Shown piece after piece: positions 18,728-27,784 of a DNA stretch of 56,503 bases (positions within the stretch are counted from its first letter, which is position 1; every line of letters begins with the position of its first letter). The stretch spans positions 1-56,503 of the forward strand of contig JANQOW010000164.1 of NCBI GenBank assembly GCA_028285595.1, written 5' to 3'. The notes below the pieces were generated by a model, which worked only from the letters and a program-made list of their open reading frames with translations, was not told the origin of the DNA and did no database searches. The DNA comes from Hyphomicrobiales bacterium (GTDB lineage Bacteria > Pseudomonadota > Alphaproteobacteria > Rhizobiales > CAJQND01). A program made the translations under genes and the position numbers.

Positions 18728-19999
18728 ATGAACGACGCGCCAGCCCACTCTGAGATCCGGCAGATCCCCCCTCCGGGACCGCGCCCTCGGCGCACCCGGC
18801 TGGAACTGATCATCATTGCCGGCTGCCTGATTTCCATGATTGGCTTTGGTCTGCGCGCCGACTTCGGCCTCTTCACCAAACCCATTTCAGATGAACTGGG
18901 TTGGGGACGGGAAATCTACAGTCTCGCGATCGCCCTGCAAAACCTGATCTGGGGCGCTTTTCAGCCGGTGGCGGGTGGCATTGCTGACCGCTACGGCACG
19001 GCACGGGTGCTGGTGGTTGGTGCGGTGATCTACATTGTCGGGATGCTGCTGATCCCGCTTGCGGACACGCCTTTGGAACTCTATCTCACCGCTGGCGTTC
19101 TTGTGGGCATCGGGGTCGCGACCACATCCTTCGCCTTGGTTATGGCCGCATTTGCCCGCTCGGTGCCGGAAAGCAAGCGGTCCATGGTTATGGGTGTTGC
19201 GACGGCTGCCGGCTCCATGGGCCAGTTCGTGTTCGTGCCCATCGGACAGGGCTTCATGAACGCCTTTGGCTGGCAGGCGGCCATCATCTATCTGGCCTTC
19301 TTTGTGATCCTGATCGTTCCGCTGGCCTGGCCCTTACGCGGCAAGGCGGATGATGCCGGCGTGTCCGCGGACGAAGCCAATCTCTCCTTCGGCCAGGCTG
19401 TGACCAAAGCGTTCGGGTACCACAGCTATCTCCTGCTCCTTTTCGGGTTCTTTGTCTGTGGCTTCCACGTGGCCTTCATTGCCGTGCACCTGCCGGCCGA
19501 CCTGGCGGACAAGGGTCTGGATCCCTCCATCGGAGCCTGGTGTTTGGCGTTGGTGGGCTTCCTCAATGTGTTTGGTGCGTATTTTGCCGGGGTTCTGGGC
19601 GGCAAGTATCCCAAGCAGCTCCTGCTGTGCGGGCTCTATTTCGGCAGGGCCGTGGCAATCACCCTGTTTGTGCTGACGCCGATCAGCATCTGGTCGGCTC
19701 TGCTCTTCTCCGGCTTTATCGGTCTGTTCTGGTTTTCAACCGTGCCGCTCACCGCCGGCTTGGTTTCGGTCATGTTCGGCATGCGCTACATGGGCTTTCT
19801 GTTCGGCGTTGTGTTCTTCTCCCACCAGGTGGGCGCCTTTATCGGTGTTTGGCTGGGTGGGAAGATCTATGACTTTACCGGCAGCTATGATGCCATGTGG
19901 TGGGCTGGCGTCGTGCTGGCGATTGTTGCCTCTCTGGTCCATTTGCCCATTAAAGAGATCAAGGCTCCCAGCTTTGCCGGCCGAGCGCAAGCCTCATAG
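18728..19999 (+). CDS. MFS transporter
   Basis: 423 residues with about twelve membrane helices after a short Pro-rich cytoplasmic N-terminus. The loop 2-3 motif GGIADRYGTARVLVVG near 78-93 is the classic MFS signature. The overall pattern (LRADFGLFTKPISDELGWGRE) resembles the monocarboxylate/oxalate-formate antiporter group (MCT-like). Substrate not determinable. Its 3' end overlaps the convergent TauE gene by six bases. Confidence 0.88.
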   Translation: MNDAPAHSEIRQIPPPGPRPRRTRLELIIIAGCLISMIGFGLRADFGLFTKPISDELGWGREIYSLAIALQNLIWGAFQPVAGGIADRYGTARVLVVGAVIYIVGMLLIPLADTPLELYLTAGVLVGIGVATTSFALVMAAFARSVPESKRSMVMGVATAAGSMGQFVFVPIGQGFMNAFGWQAAIIYLAFFVILIVPLAWPLRGKADDAGVSADEANLSFGQAVTKAFGYHSYLLLLFGFFVCGFHVAFIAVHLPADLADKGLDPSIGAWCLALVGFLNVFGAYFAGVLGGKYPKQLLLCGLYFGRAVAITLFVLTPISIWSALLFSGFIGLFWFSTVPLTAGLVSVMFGMRYMGFLFGVVFFSHQVGAFIGVWLGGKIYDFTGSYDAMWWAGVVLAIVASLVHLPIKEIKAPSFAGRAQAS

Positions 20000-20734
20000 G
20001 ATGCGCGGCAGCATAAGCCCAAGGCCGGACGCGATCAGCAACACCAGGATGACCCGCGTAAAGCTCTCCTGATCGATCCGTTGATAGAAGCGGAGGCCGA
20101 TCCAAGACCCGCACAGCGTGGCCGGCACACACAACACCACCAATTTCAGGAGCTCCGCGCTCACCAGCCCGCGAACGCCATAGGCGATTACGGCGATGGC
20201 CAGGATCGCCATGTTGATCAATTGCAACACGCTCCGGGCCCGCCGTTTAGACCAGCGGCATAACTGGCTCCAGATCACCAGAACAGGGCCGGATAGACCG
20301 GCAAACCCTCCACACACGCCACTGGCCACACCCACCCCGAGCTCGGCTGCCCGGCTCCTGCCTGCAAGCGTGGGAGGCGTGCGGGCCAGCAGCATGAACA
20401 GCGGATAGACGATCAAGACAACACCCACCGCCAGCCTGAAGAGATCAGCAGAAATCCACGTCAGCAGCCACACGCCACCCGGGATCCCAACAAGAGCCCC
20501 CATGATGAACGGCATGGCAGCGCGCACATCCATGTCAGGCCAAATCTTGCGCACGGTGAACAGATGAGAGGCCAAGGAGCAAAATGCCACCAAGGGTGCT
20601 GCAAGGATCGGCGTCACCGCATAGAGCCATAGAGCCATGGCCGTGAGCGCGGTGCCAAACCCGGTCAGCCCGGTAACGATCCCGGCCAGAAACGCGCCGG
20701 CCAGCAGCAAAATGATATCCAGTCCCTCAGGCAC
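19994..20734 (-). CDS. TauE/SafE-family membrane transporter
   Basis: 246 residues, about eight membrane helices, with the N-terminal GLTGFGTALTAMALWLY and mid-protein GVASGVCGGFAGLSGPVLVIW motifs typical of the TauE/SafE (UPF0721) family, generally tied to export of sulfite, sulfoacetate or other organic anions. The start is a GTG at 20734 with only a weak ribosome site. It sits directly downstream of the rpsD terminator, in the same direction. Confidence 0.82.
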   Translation of the reverse strand: MPEGLDIILLLAGAFLAGIVTGLTGFGTALTAMALWLYAVTPILAAPLVAFCSLASHLFTVRKIWPDMDVRAAMPFIMGALVGIPGGVWLLTWISADLFRLAVGVVLIVYPLFMLLARTPPTLAGRSRAAELGVGVASGVCGGFAGLSGPVLVIWSQLCRWSKRRARSVLQLINMAILAIAVIAYGVRGLVSAELLKLVVLCVPATLCGSWIGLRFYQRIDQESFTRVILVLLIASGLGLMLPRIL

Positions 20735-20746
20735 GGCCGTCTCACG

Positions 20747-20778
20747 AAAAAGGCCGCCTCGCTGGAACGCGGGCGGCC
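20747..20778 (-). terminator. Intrinsic terminator of rpsD
   Basis: On the minus strand GGCCGCC (20778-20772), a 13-base loop, GGCGGCC (20758-20752), then a run of five T. It lies 30 bases after the rpsD stop. Confidence 0.85.
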
Positions 20779-20809
20779 TTTGAATTCTAAACCGGTAAGA
20801 TGGTCGCGA

Positions 20810-21427
20810 TCAGCGCGAGTAGTATTCCACCACCAGGTTCGGTTCCATCTGAACCGGGTAAGGCACATCGCCCAAAACCGGGATGCGGGTGAGACTTGCG
20901 GTCATCTTCTTCTGATCAACTTCCACATAATCCGGGGTCTCACGCTCAGCGCTTTGAATGGCTTCCAGGACCATCGGCAGTTCGCGGGACTTCTCGCGGA
21001 TTTCCACCACATCGCCCACTTTAACCCGGTAGGACGGAATGTTCACGCGGCGGCCATTGACCTTCACGTGACCATGATTCACGAACTGGCGGGCCGCAAA
21101 CACTGTGGGCACAAACTTGGCGCGATAAACCACAGCGTCCAGCCGGCGTTCCAGAAGGCCGATCAGGTTCTCAGAGGTATCGCCCTTCAGGCGCGATGCC
21201 TCTTTGTACACCCGCTTGAATTGTTTCTCGGTGACACAGCCATAATAGCCTTTCAGCTTTTGCTTGGCGCGCAGCTGAATGCCGAAGTCCGACAGCTTGC
21301 TGCGGCGGCGCTGACCGTGCTCGCCCGGGCCGTATTCACGTTTGTTGACAGGGCTCTTAGGGCGGCCCCAGATGTTCTCGCCCATGCGGCGATCGATCTT
21401 GTATTTCGCAGAGATGCGCTTTGACAT
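20810..21427 (-). CDS. rpsD: RpsD, 30S ribosomal protein S4
   Basis: 205 residues starting [21 protein letters not shown], the alphaproteobacterial S4 form. The S4 RNA-binding domain is at about 95-155 ([42 protein letters not shown]). S4 nucleates assembly of the 30S body. It is a lone gene here, flanked by its own promoter and terminator, not in the alpha operon as in E. coli. Confidence 0.98.
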   Translation of the reverse strand: MSKRISAKYKIDRRMGENIWGRPKSPVNKREYGPGEHGQRRRSKLSDFGIQLRAKQKLKGYYGCVTEKQFKRVYKEASRLKGDTSENLIGLLERRLDAVVYRAKFVPTVFAARQFVNHGHVKVNGRRVNIPSYRVKVGDVVEIREKSRELPMVLEAIQSAERETPDYVEVDQKKMTASLTRIPVLGDVPYPVQMEPNLVVEYYSR

Positions 21428-21615
21428 ACGTTAGGTCTCCAAAGTCGTCATGTTAATTGCCGGCCACACGAACTCCGTGCCGCCGGATGAATAAAAAGCT
21501 CGCCCTCCTCTGCCGGTTCCCCGGCCAACAGACCAGACTGAAAAAGCGCGTTTGTCAGTAAGGCCGCAGGCAAGCAAAAACGCCCGCGGTAATGCCACGG
21601 ACGATTAGGCAGCAT

Positions 21616-21644
21616 GCTCTAAGGCGCCTCGCTGTTAAAGTCAA
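21616..21644 (-). promoter_or_regulatory. Promoter of rpsD
   Basis: On the minus strand TTGACT (21644-21639), 17 bases, TAGAGC (21621-21616), in the space between the murI stop and rpsD. The resulting leader is about 180 bases and contains several GC-rich inverted segments, which could take part in S4 autoregulation (inference). Confidence 0.55.
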
Positions 21645-21659
21645 CGAAAATGCGACGTT

Positions 21660-22451
21660 TCAAAGGGGCAAGAGCTGGTTCCTGGCAAATCCTTCGCGGG
21701 CCAGTACATCCGCAAACCCGGCACTGGGCTTGGTGAGGAATGCCGTGGGACCGCCGTTTGTGCCGGAGGACGCAGATCTATTGTCCATAACCCTCGCTAC
21801 CTGGCGGGCAATCGCGTCAGAAGGATCAATCAATCGCACGGGCCAAGGTGCCACATCCGCGATGCGTCCGGCTATTAAGGGGTAATGCGTGCACCCCAGA
21901 ACCACAGCATCGGTCCGGCGCCCGCCCTGCTCCACAAACACAGGCGCAATTTCTGCGGCCAGATCGGAATCGGCCAGTTCCTCACCGTGCAAACATCTTT
22001 CGGCCATATCGGCCAAGTGCCGGCACCCATGCAACACCACAGTGCGGTGCGAGGCAAAGGTGTCCACCAGTGCTTGAGTATACTCCCGGTCGACGGTTCC
22101 AGGCGTGGCCAACACGCCGATAATGCCGCTCTCGGAAACCTCTGCGGCAGGCTTGATCGCCGGAACCGTGCCCACAAACGGCAGCGCAAAACGCTGGCGC
22201 ACCGTCTCCAGCGCCAGCGTGCTGGCCGTGTTGCAGGCAATCACCACCACGTTTGGAACGCTTTCGGCAATCAGCCGGCCGAGCACATCCACAATCCGCT
22301 CAACCAGCGCGTCCTTTGGCCAGTCCCCATAGGGAAAGCCATCATTGTCGGCAGCATACAGTGTTTGAGCGTCAGGCATCCGGCTAACCACCGCACGCGC
22401 AACGGAAAGCCCGCCAAGACCAGAATCGAAGATGAGAATGCGCTGAGACAT
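21660..22451 (-). CDS. murI: MurI, glutamate racemase
   Basis: Makes D-glutamate for peptidoglycan. 263 residues from the ATG at 22451 (MSQRILIFDSGLGGLSV); an upstream start adds a non-conserved tail. Both catalytic cysteines are present: VVIACNTASTLA near 76 and VLGCTHYPLIAG near 188. ADNDGFPYGDW near 38 is the DxxxxPYG loop. Aspartate-racemase relatives differ in these loops, so glutamate is the expected substrate. Confidence 0.94.
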   Translation of the reverse strand: MSQRILIFDSGLGGLSVARAVVSRMPDAQTLYAADNDGFPYGDWPKDALVERIVDVLGRLIAESVPNVVVIACNTASTLALETVRQRFALPFVGTVPAIKPAAEVSESGIIGVLATPGTVDREYTQALVDTFASHRTVVLHGCRHLADMAERCLHGEELADSDLAAEIAPVFVEQGGRRTDAVVLGCTHYPLIAGRIADVAPWPVRLIDPSDAIARQVARVMDNRSASSGTNGGPTAFLTKPSAGFADVLAREGFARNQLLPL

Positions 22452-22667
22452 GACGACGACTTGGCCAGGAAAGTATGGCCAAATGATTACTACATCGAAC
22501 ATTCACGCGATTTGGTGTTGTTCCTTGCCCCCAAGCTTTTGACCCACGTCAATGCCCCGGCGTGAAAGGTCTGAAAAACTCACCCTATGACCACACTGCC
22601 TGTTTCCGGACAGTCGGCAGGCTCAGCTTGCCGTGGGGAGCACGGCGCACTGGAAGGATCTGACAAA

Positions 22668-23504
22668 GTGCAACATCTGAAGACAATCATCATAACTGCC
22701 TTGATGGTTCTAAGCGCCGTCCTGCTGCAAACCCACCGCGCCAATGCCATGCAGGTATCGGGCGACACGAGACTCCCGGCGACTGTGCCGACACAGCAGG
22801 CCGCTTCTTTTTTTGCACACTGCATTCTGAGCGGAAGCCTCACACCGGGCGTTGCGTTTCACGAATCTGATTGGTGGCACGACCGGCTGTCAGATGTGAC
22901 GTACGATTTCAGCCCCTCCCCAACCAATCCACCTGTTGGCTTTTTCTCGTTCAGCATCGCCCGCACAGGCCCATTCGCGCCCGGAGACGAGGTGGTGCTG
23001 TACAGCACGCAGAATGCATCGACCGTGGCAGCCAGGCAGATCACAATAACCATCACGGCCAAGGACCTGGAGATGGGTGATGCCACCTTCCAGAGAAACT
23101 GCGTGACCACCAAGGAAAAGCGCGGCCCGTCCGCTGCCCGCGTGGAGCAGATGGTGCGCGAGGGTGGCGGCGAGTTCCATGCCTGGTGCTCGCGCTGTCA
23201 CGGCGCTCTGGGGCGCGGCAACGGACCGTTCGCCAGCAAACTGAAGGCGAAACCGTCGGATCTCACGCAGCTTTCAGCCCGCAACAACGGTCTGTTTCCC
23301 CAAGACGAGATCAGACGCATAGTGGATGGCCGCGAGATGCCCCGCGCACACGGGACGCCGGAAATGCCGATCTGGGGGGCTTGGTTTACCTCGCAACTGA
23401 CCTCTTCAAATCAATCTAAGGCTTCAGACCCTGAGATCCACAAGGCCGTCAACGAGCGGATTGATCGGATTGTCGCCTATCTGCGCGCCCTGCAGGACCC
23501 CTAG
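22668..23504 (+). CDS. Exported mono-haem cytochrome c
   Basis: 278 residues from a GTG at 22668; this start has GGAAGG upstream and gives a clean signal peptide (MQHLKTIIITALMVLSAVLL, cleavage near ANA). An ATG at 22587 would add 27 residues before the signal. The N-terminal half is an unrecognised domain. The C-terminal half is a class I cytochrome c: CSRCH at 174-178, a later MPRAHGTPEMPIWG stretch supplying the Met ligand. A secreted protein gene follows 15 bases downstream. Partner oxidase or dehydrogenase not evident. Confidence 0.8.
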   Translation: MQHLKTIIITALMVLSAVLLQTHRANAMQVSGDTRLPATVPTQQAASFFAHCILSGSLTPGVAFHESDWWHDRLSDVTYDFSPSPTNPPVGFFSFSIARTGPFAPGDEVVLYSTQNASTVAARQITITITAKDLEMGDATFQRNCVTTKEKRGPSAARVEQMVREGGGEFHAWCSRCHGALGRGNGPFASKLKAKPSDLTQLSARNNGLFPQDEIRRIVDGREMPRAHGTPEMPIWGAWFTSQLTSSNQSKASDPEIHKAVNERIDRIVAYLRALQDP

Positions 23505-23519
23505 AGCGGAGACAGACGG

Positions 23520-23951
23520 ATGTTCGCTCGACGGGCCACCAGGATAGGCTGCACTGTTCTGCTTACGCTCTGCGTCCTTTCTGGAGGCCTGTCATCCCAG
23601 AGCGATTTCGCCCACGCCCGCGCGGGCTATGCCAAGTGGCTAAAGCACGGCAACGCCTATCGGGTGGACGGCAGTTTCGGCCCCTACAAACATAGCTTCA
23701 CCGCGCGCATCGCCTGGAAGGGCAACGGCTTTGTCATTCACACCCCGCTCGGCACCCATCGACTGAAGCGGCAGGGTGATGCGGTTACGTTCAAGGCCTA
23801 TTTCGACAAGGCCTGGGCCTTCGTCACCTGGCGCCGCACCCGGGCCGTTGTGGTGTACAAGGGACAAAAGGGCTCGGCGCGCGTGCAGAAGATCACCCCA
23901 GCTCAGCGGAAGGCCTCGCCGAGGCGCATCCAGAACTTCAACAGGAAGTAA
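23520..23951 (+). CDS. Small secreted basic protein, unknown function
   Basis: Not recognised. 143 residues with an N-terminal signal peptide (hydrophobic 10-25, likely cleavage near AHA). The mature part is strongly basic with beta-rich repeated phrases (FTARIAWKGNGFVIHTPLG, VTWRRTRAVVVYKGQKG). No cysteine after the signal. It follows the cytochrome gene by 15 bases in the same direction and may be co-expressed. Confidence 0.65.
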   Translation: MFARRATRIGCTVLLTLCVLSGGLSSQSDFAHARAGYAKWLKHGNAYRVDGSFGPYKHSFTARIAWKGNGFVIHTPLGTHRLKRQGDAVTFKAYFDKAWAFVTWRRTRAVVVYKGQKGSARVQKITPAQRKASPRRIQNFNRK

Positions 23952-23963
23952 CTGCTAGGCGCG

Positions 23964-24758
23964 CTAGCCTCGCTCATGCTTGCGGATCAGCGAGGACACC
24001 ATGCCATGCAGCGTGCGCACTTCCTGTTCGGTCAGGTTGGCCCGCGTAAACATGTTGTGGATGTTGCGCAGCATCGCCGGGCGCTTCTCGGGCGGCCTTA
24101 AGAAACCGCCTTTGTCCAACTCCTCATCCAGCCGGTTGAAGAAGCCGACGAGTTCATCCCGCGTGGCCGGACGGCTGTCGCGCACGGCCAAACCTTCGCG
24201 TGCGGCTTTTTCCACCTCGGTTTCCCGGCCAAGGCCGCCATCGCTTTTGCGTTTGAACCATTCATAGCCAATCAGCAGAACGGCCTGGGCCAGGTTCAGC
24301 GAGGCGAAGTCTGGATTGACCGGCGCAATCACCAACGCATCGGCAAGAACCACATGATCATTGGTGAGCCCATACCGTTCACGCCCGAACAGAATGCCGG
24401 CACCCTGCCCGTCAGCACTGCGTTCGTGAATGGCCTCCGCGGCCGTTTCCGGGGTCAGAACCGGCTTGACCATGTCCCGCTTGCGCGCCGTTGTGGCCAC
24501 AACATAGTTCAGATCAGCAACAGCCTCCTCCAAAGTGTCAAACACCGCAGCCTGTTCGATCACCAGGTCTGCGCCGGAGGCAGCCTTAATGGCGTGCTCA
24601 TTCGGCCAACCGTTCGTCGGGGCCACAAGCCTAAGCTCGGTTAAGCCGAAATTGGCCATGGCCCGGGCAGCCGTGCCGATGTTGGCACCAAGCTGCGGTT
24701 CCACCAAAATCACACACGGGGCCTCAGTGGCCTTCAGATTCTTCTTGAAATGACCCAT
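23964..24758 (-). CDS. trmJ: TrmJ-type tRNA 2'-O-methyltransferase (SpoU family)
   Basis: 264 residues. SPOUT knot motifs: ILVEPQLGANIGTAARAM near 18 (motif 1), GAGILFGRERYGLTND near 120 (motif 2), and FASLNLAQAVLLIGYEW near 151 (motif 3). The C-terminal arm of about 80 residues (RDELVGFFNRLDEEL..., NIHNMFTRANLTEQEVRTLHG) is that of TrmJ, which methylates position 32 in the tRNA anticodon loop. Convergent with the secreted-protein gene, 12 bases apart. Confidence 0.9.
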   Translation of the reverse strand: MGHFKKNLKATEAPCVILVEPQLGANIGTAARAMANFGLTELRLVAPTNGWPNEHAIKAASGADLVIEQAAVFDTLEEAVADLNYVVATTARKRDMVKPVLTPETAAEAIHERSADGQGAGILFGRERYGLTNDHVVLADALVIAPVNPDFASLNLAQAVLLIGYEWFKRKSDGGLGRETEVEKAAREGLAVRDSRPATRDELVGFFNRLDEELDKGGFLRPPEKRPAMLRNIHNMFTRANLTEQEVRTLHGMVSSLIRKHERG

Positions 24759-24818
24759 GGCAGCGGGGCATAGGCGAGGCGCGCGCTAAAAGCAATCAGA
24801 TACGTAACTGGCCATACC

Positions 24819-25664
24819 ATGACGCAAGACGACGACACGCTCCGTCAAATGATCGAGACCACCCGGGCAAGCTGGAACGAACGCGTATCGCATCACGTGG
24901 ACGACACGTCAGGGCTCTACGATCTGTCCAGTTTCCTCAGGGGCGAAGACACGCTCTCGCCCATTGACGACGCTGAACTCGGTGATGTGTCCGGACTGAA
25001 GATTGCTCATCTCCAATGCCATTTCGGCATGGACACGCTGAGCCTCGCCCGACGCGGCGCCGAGGTGAGCGGGCTTGACTATTCCTCTGCCGCCATCGCC
25101 AAGGCCAAGGAACTCGCCGCCGAGACGGATCTGGAGGCAACGTTCGTTTGCGCAGACGTCTATGATGGGCTGGACCACCTGCCGGGCGATGCGTTTGACA
25201 TGGTGTTCGTGACCTGTGGCACCATATGTTGGCTGCCTGATCTTGAGCCGTGGGCCAAAGTGGTGGCTGCGCTCCTGAAGCCCGGCGGCAGGCTTTATTT
25301 GTGCGACCTTCATCCCGCCATGGCCCAACTGGAGGAAGAAGACGGCAAGCTGGTGGTGACCTATCCGCTAGGCGGTCTAGGCGCAGAGGGCGCCCTGGAA
25401 TTCCACGATGAGGTCTCCTATGCCGGGGACGGCACTCCCCTGAAAAACACCAAGACCTTTGAATGGATCCATTCGTTGAGCCACATTCTCAACAGTCTCA
25501 TCGGCGCGGGTTTGAGCATCGATTATCTCAACGAGCACGACATCATCCACTGGCCGGTCTTCCCCTCCATGCAGAGCGGCCCGGACGGCATGTTCCGCCT
25601 GCCCGATGGCGCAAAAGGTCCTCCGGCAGCCTTCTCGCTCATGGCCAAGAAGCAGCCAGTTTAG
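24819..25664 (+). CDS. Class I SAM-dependent methyltransferase
   Basis: 281 residues. The SAM-binding motif I is LKIAHLQCHFGMDTLSLARRG near 66, unusual in having LQCHFG for the usual L-x-GxG-G; motif II is GLDYSSAAI near 92, motif IV FDMVFVTCG near 130. The LQCHFG form is known in a group of small-molecule methyltransferases. The first Irr box of the iron locus overlaps its 3' end. No direct link to iron metabolism is seen. Confidence 0.82.
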   Translation: MTQDDDTLRQMIETTRASWNERVSHHVDDTSGLYDLSSFLRGEDTLSPIDDAELGDVSGLKIAHLQCHFGMDTLSLARRGAEVSGLDYSSAAIAKAKELAAETDLEATFVCADVYDGLDHLPGDAFDMVFVTCGTICWLPDLEPWAKVVAALLKPGGRLYLCDLHPAMAQLEEEDGKLVVTYPLGGLGAEGALEFHDEVSYAGDGTPLKNTKTFEWIHSLSHILNSLIGAGLSIDYLNEHDIIHWPVFPSMQSGPDGMFRLPDGAKGPPAAFSLMAKKQPV

Positions 25665-25676
25665 ACAAGTTCTAAA
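25660..25676 (+). promoter_or_regulatory. Irr-type iron box (upstream box of the permease gene)
   Basis: TTTAGAC-AAG-TTCTAAA, one mismatch to the palindromic ICE consensus TTTAGAA-N3-TTCTAAA recognised by Irr in rhizobia. It overlaps the methyltransferase stop codon. Confidence 0.65.
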
Positions 25677-25694
25677 CAATTGAATCTATTACAG

Positions 25695-25711
25695 TTTTGA
25701 ACAGTTCTAAA
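25695..25711 (+). promoter_or_regulatory. Irr-type iron box (promoter-proximal box of the permease gene)
   Basis: TTTTGAA-CAG-TTCTAAA, one mismatch to the ICE consensus. It ends two bases before TTGACT (25713-25718), a likely -35 element, a position that would suit activation by Irr under iron limitation. Confidence 0.7.
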
Positions 25712-25771
25712 CTTGACTAATTTAGTTGAGTTAATGTTGACAGGCCTACTACCCTGTTCGTAGGAGACACG

Positions 25772-25822
25772 ATGAGGCGGTCCGCTTGGGCCCTTCTCAT
25801 CATGGTAGGACGTATGCGTTGA
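25772..25822 (+). CDS. Possible 16-residue leader peptide before fbpB
   Basis: ATG at 25772 follows a strong TAGGAG with five bases of spacing. It encodes MRRSAWALLIMVGRMR and stops at TGA 25820-25822, which overlaps the permease ATG (TGATG). Ribosomes ending here would be placed to start the permease. The peptide is basic at both ends with a hydrophobic middle. No homologue is claimed. Confidence 0.45.
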   Translation: MRRSAWALLIMVGRMR

Positions 25823-27510
25823 TGTCGACTTCAGAACTGGTCAATCCCCCTGCGCTCCCGTTTCGGCGCGGCGCCTCAGTGCTTTGGCCACTTGCATCGA
25901 TCGCCATTTTCCTTTTGGTGCTGTCCCCTATTGCCGGGCTCATCATAACAGCATTCTCCTCCAGCCCAGACACCTGGCAGCATCTGATCAATACCGTCCT
26001 GCCGCGCGCACTCCAGGTCACGCTGTTGCTTATGCTTGGGGTAAGCGCGGTCTCGATCATTGTGGGCGCCGGCACCGCCTGGCTCGTAACGCTCTACCGC
26101 TTTCCCGGCCAAAGCGTGTTCAAGTGGCTGCTCGTCTTGCCCCTTGCCATGCCCACCTATCTGGCTGCCTTCTGCTATGTGGAGATCTGGGACTATTCCG
26201 GCTGGGTGCAGAGCGCGCTCAGGGCGTCTTTCGGTTTCCGCGATGCCCGCGACTACTGGTTCCCGGACATCAGGAGCCTGTCCGGTGCCATATTCGTCAT
26301 GGGCGCGGTGCTCTACCCTTATGTTTACCTAACCGCACGGGCCAGTTTTGTTGCCCAATCCGCCAGTGTATTGGAAGCCAGCCGGACGCTTGGCTGCAAC
26401 GCCTGGCGGTCCTTCTGGCGGGTCGGGCTGCCCTTGGCACGCCCGGCCATTGCGGCAGGCGCCGCGCTCGCCATGATGGAGTGCCTGAACGATATCGGCG
26501 CAGTGCAGCATTTCGGCGTCAACACCCTCACCGTAACGGTCTACGACACCTGGCTGGAGCGTGGCTCGCTCAGCGGTGCAGCGCAAATCGCCTGCGCCAT
26601 GTTGGTTGCGGTGATTTTGTTGTTTGCGCTTGAGCGGTTCAGCCGGCGCCAGCAACAGTTTCACCAACTGAGCGGCAAGCAGCAAGGCATAGAAAGCACG
26701 ACGTTGACCGGCTGGAAGGCCGTTTTGGCAACGCTGGCCTGCCTTATCCCGGTTCTGCTCGGGTTTGGCGTGCCCGGTCTCTTTTTGATCGATGCCACGA
26801 TTGGTCAACTCTCTGATGCCATAAACCCCGCCTTCTGGCAGAACGCTTTAAATAGCTTCCTGCTCGCCTCCGTGGCAGCTCTGCTGGCCATGGGCCTCGG
26901 GTTGATGATGGTTTTCGCAAGGCGCCTTGAGCGCTCAACACTATTGAGCGTCCTCTCCCTTGGCGCCTCAATTGGCTATGCGGTGCCCGGAACCGTGTTG
27001 GCCATCGGCGTTCTGATCACCCTGGCGGCGTTGGAATCCCTTCTCGGCCTCTTTACAGAACAGGTGCTTGGGTTCACGACCGGCCTTTTGGTGGCCGGCA
27101 CCAGCGGAGCCATCGTTTTTGCCTATGTGGTGAGGTTCTTCACGATATCCCAAGGCGCTCTGGATGCAGGCATGGCCAAGCTCTCACCGCATCTGGACGA
27201 TGCGGCCCGGTCTTTGGGGCGCACCCCCGGGGGCGTGTTGCGCGACGTGCATGTGCCGCTTTTGCGGCCGGCATTGAGCGCGGGTCTTTTGCTGGTGTTC
27301 GTGGACTGCATGAAAGAGCTGCCTGCCACCTTACTGCTGCGGCCCTTCAACTTCGACACACTGGCAACGCAGGTCTACACTCTGGCCAGTTTGGACCTAT
27401 TTGAAGAGGCCGCCCCTGCCGCCTTGGCCATTGTGTTGATCGGACTGGTACCATTATTGCTTTTGAACCATATGATATCGAACGACTGGAAGGTCGGGCG
27501 GAAACGATGA
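25822..27510 (+). CDS. FbpB-type iron(III) ABC transporter permease
   Basis: 562 residues, about twelve membrane helices in two homologous halves, the fused double permease of ferric ABC importers (FbpB/SfuB). Two EAA loops are visible: EASRTLGCNAWRSFWRVGLPLARPA in the first half and DDAARSLGRTPGGVLRDVHVPLLRPA in the second, followed by the family phrase LPATLLLRPFNFDTLA. The ATG at 25822 is coupled to the short leader. No periplasmic binding protein or ATPase gene is adjacent, which is unusual. The Irr boxes upstream support an iron substrate. bfd follows 16 bases downstream. Confidence 0.88.
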   Translation: MSTSELVNPPALPFRRGASVLWPLASIAIFLLVLSPIAGLIITAFSSSPDTWQHLINTVLPRALQVTLLLMLGVSAVSIIVGAGTAWLVTLYRFPGQSVFKWLLVLPLAMPTYLAAFCYVEIWDYSGWVQSALRASFGFRDARDYWFPDIRSLSGAIFVMGAVLYPYVYLTARASFVAQSASVLEASRTLGCNAWRSFWRVGLPLARPAIAAGAALAMMECLNDIGAVQHFGVNTLTVTVYDTWLERGSLSGAAQIACAMLVAVILLFALERFSRRQQQFHQLSGKQQGIESTTLTGWKAVLATLACLIPVLLGFGVPGLFLIDATIGQLSDAINPAFWQNALNSFLLASVAALLAMGLGLMMVFARRLERSTLLSVLSLGASIGYAVPGTVLAIGVLITLAALESLLGLFTEQVLGFTTGLLVAGTSGAIVFAYVVRFFTISQGALDAGMAKLSPHLDDAARSLGRTPGGVLRDVHVPLLRPALSAGLLLVFVDCMKELPATLLLRPFNFDTLATQVYTLASLDLFEEAAPAALAIVLIGLVPLLLLNHMISNDWKVGRKR

Positions 27511-27526
27511 GGCCCTGGAGACGACG

Positions 27527-27754
27527 ATGATCGTTTGCCATTGCAATGTTTTGACCACCAAGAACGTGCTCGAGGCGGTTGAACAGGCCGGCGGGCGCGA
27601 TGGGTTGTCTCTGGTTACCCCGGGCCTGGTGTTCAAAAAGAACGCAAAGCGCCCACGCTGCGGCTATTGCATGGCCCACATCCACCAACTTATCGAAGAT
27701 CACATGAAGGCCCAGTCGGACGCCGAGAAGCAGGAGACCGTCGGCAAAAGGTGA
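27527..27754 (+). CDS. bfd: Bfd, bacterioferritin-associated ferredoxin
   Basis: 75 residues with four cysteines in the Bfd pattern, C4-x-C6 and C45-xx-C48, holding one [2Fe-2S] cluster. It passes electrons to bacterioferritin so that stored Fe(III) is released as Fe(II). Residues after 55 form a charged tail beyond the usual core. It is probably read with the permease gene, while bfr, just downstream, has its own promoter, so release and storage are regulated apart. Confidence 0.92.
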   Translation: MIVCHCNVLTTKNVLEAVEQAGGRDGLSLVTPGLVFKKNAKRPRCGYCMAHIHQLIEDHMKAQSDAEKQETVGKR

Positions 27755-27755
27755 T

Positions 27756-27784
27756 TTGACACAAATCACACTTTGGAATAATTC
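27756..27784 (+). promoter_or_regulatory. Promoter of bfr
   Basis: TTGACA at 27756-27761, 17 bases, TAATTC at 27779-27784. It starts just after the bfd stop and its -10 is inside the Irr box. Confidence 0.6.

Noticed and set aside
25786-25821. TTG start for the ferric permease upstream of 25822
   Set aside because: No ribosome site in place, and the overlapping leader frame with TAGGAG accounts for this stretch better.
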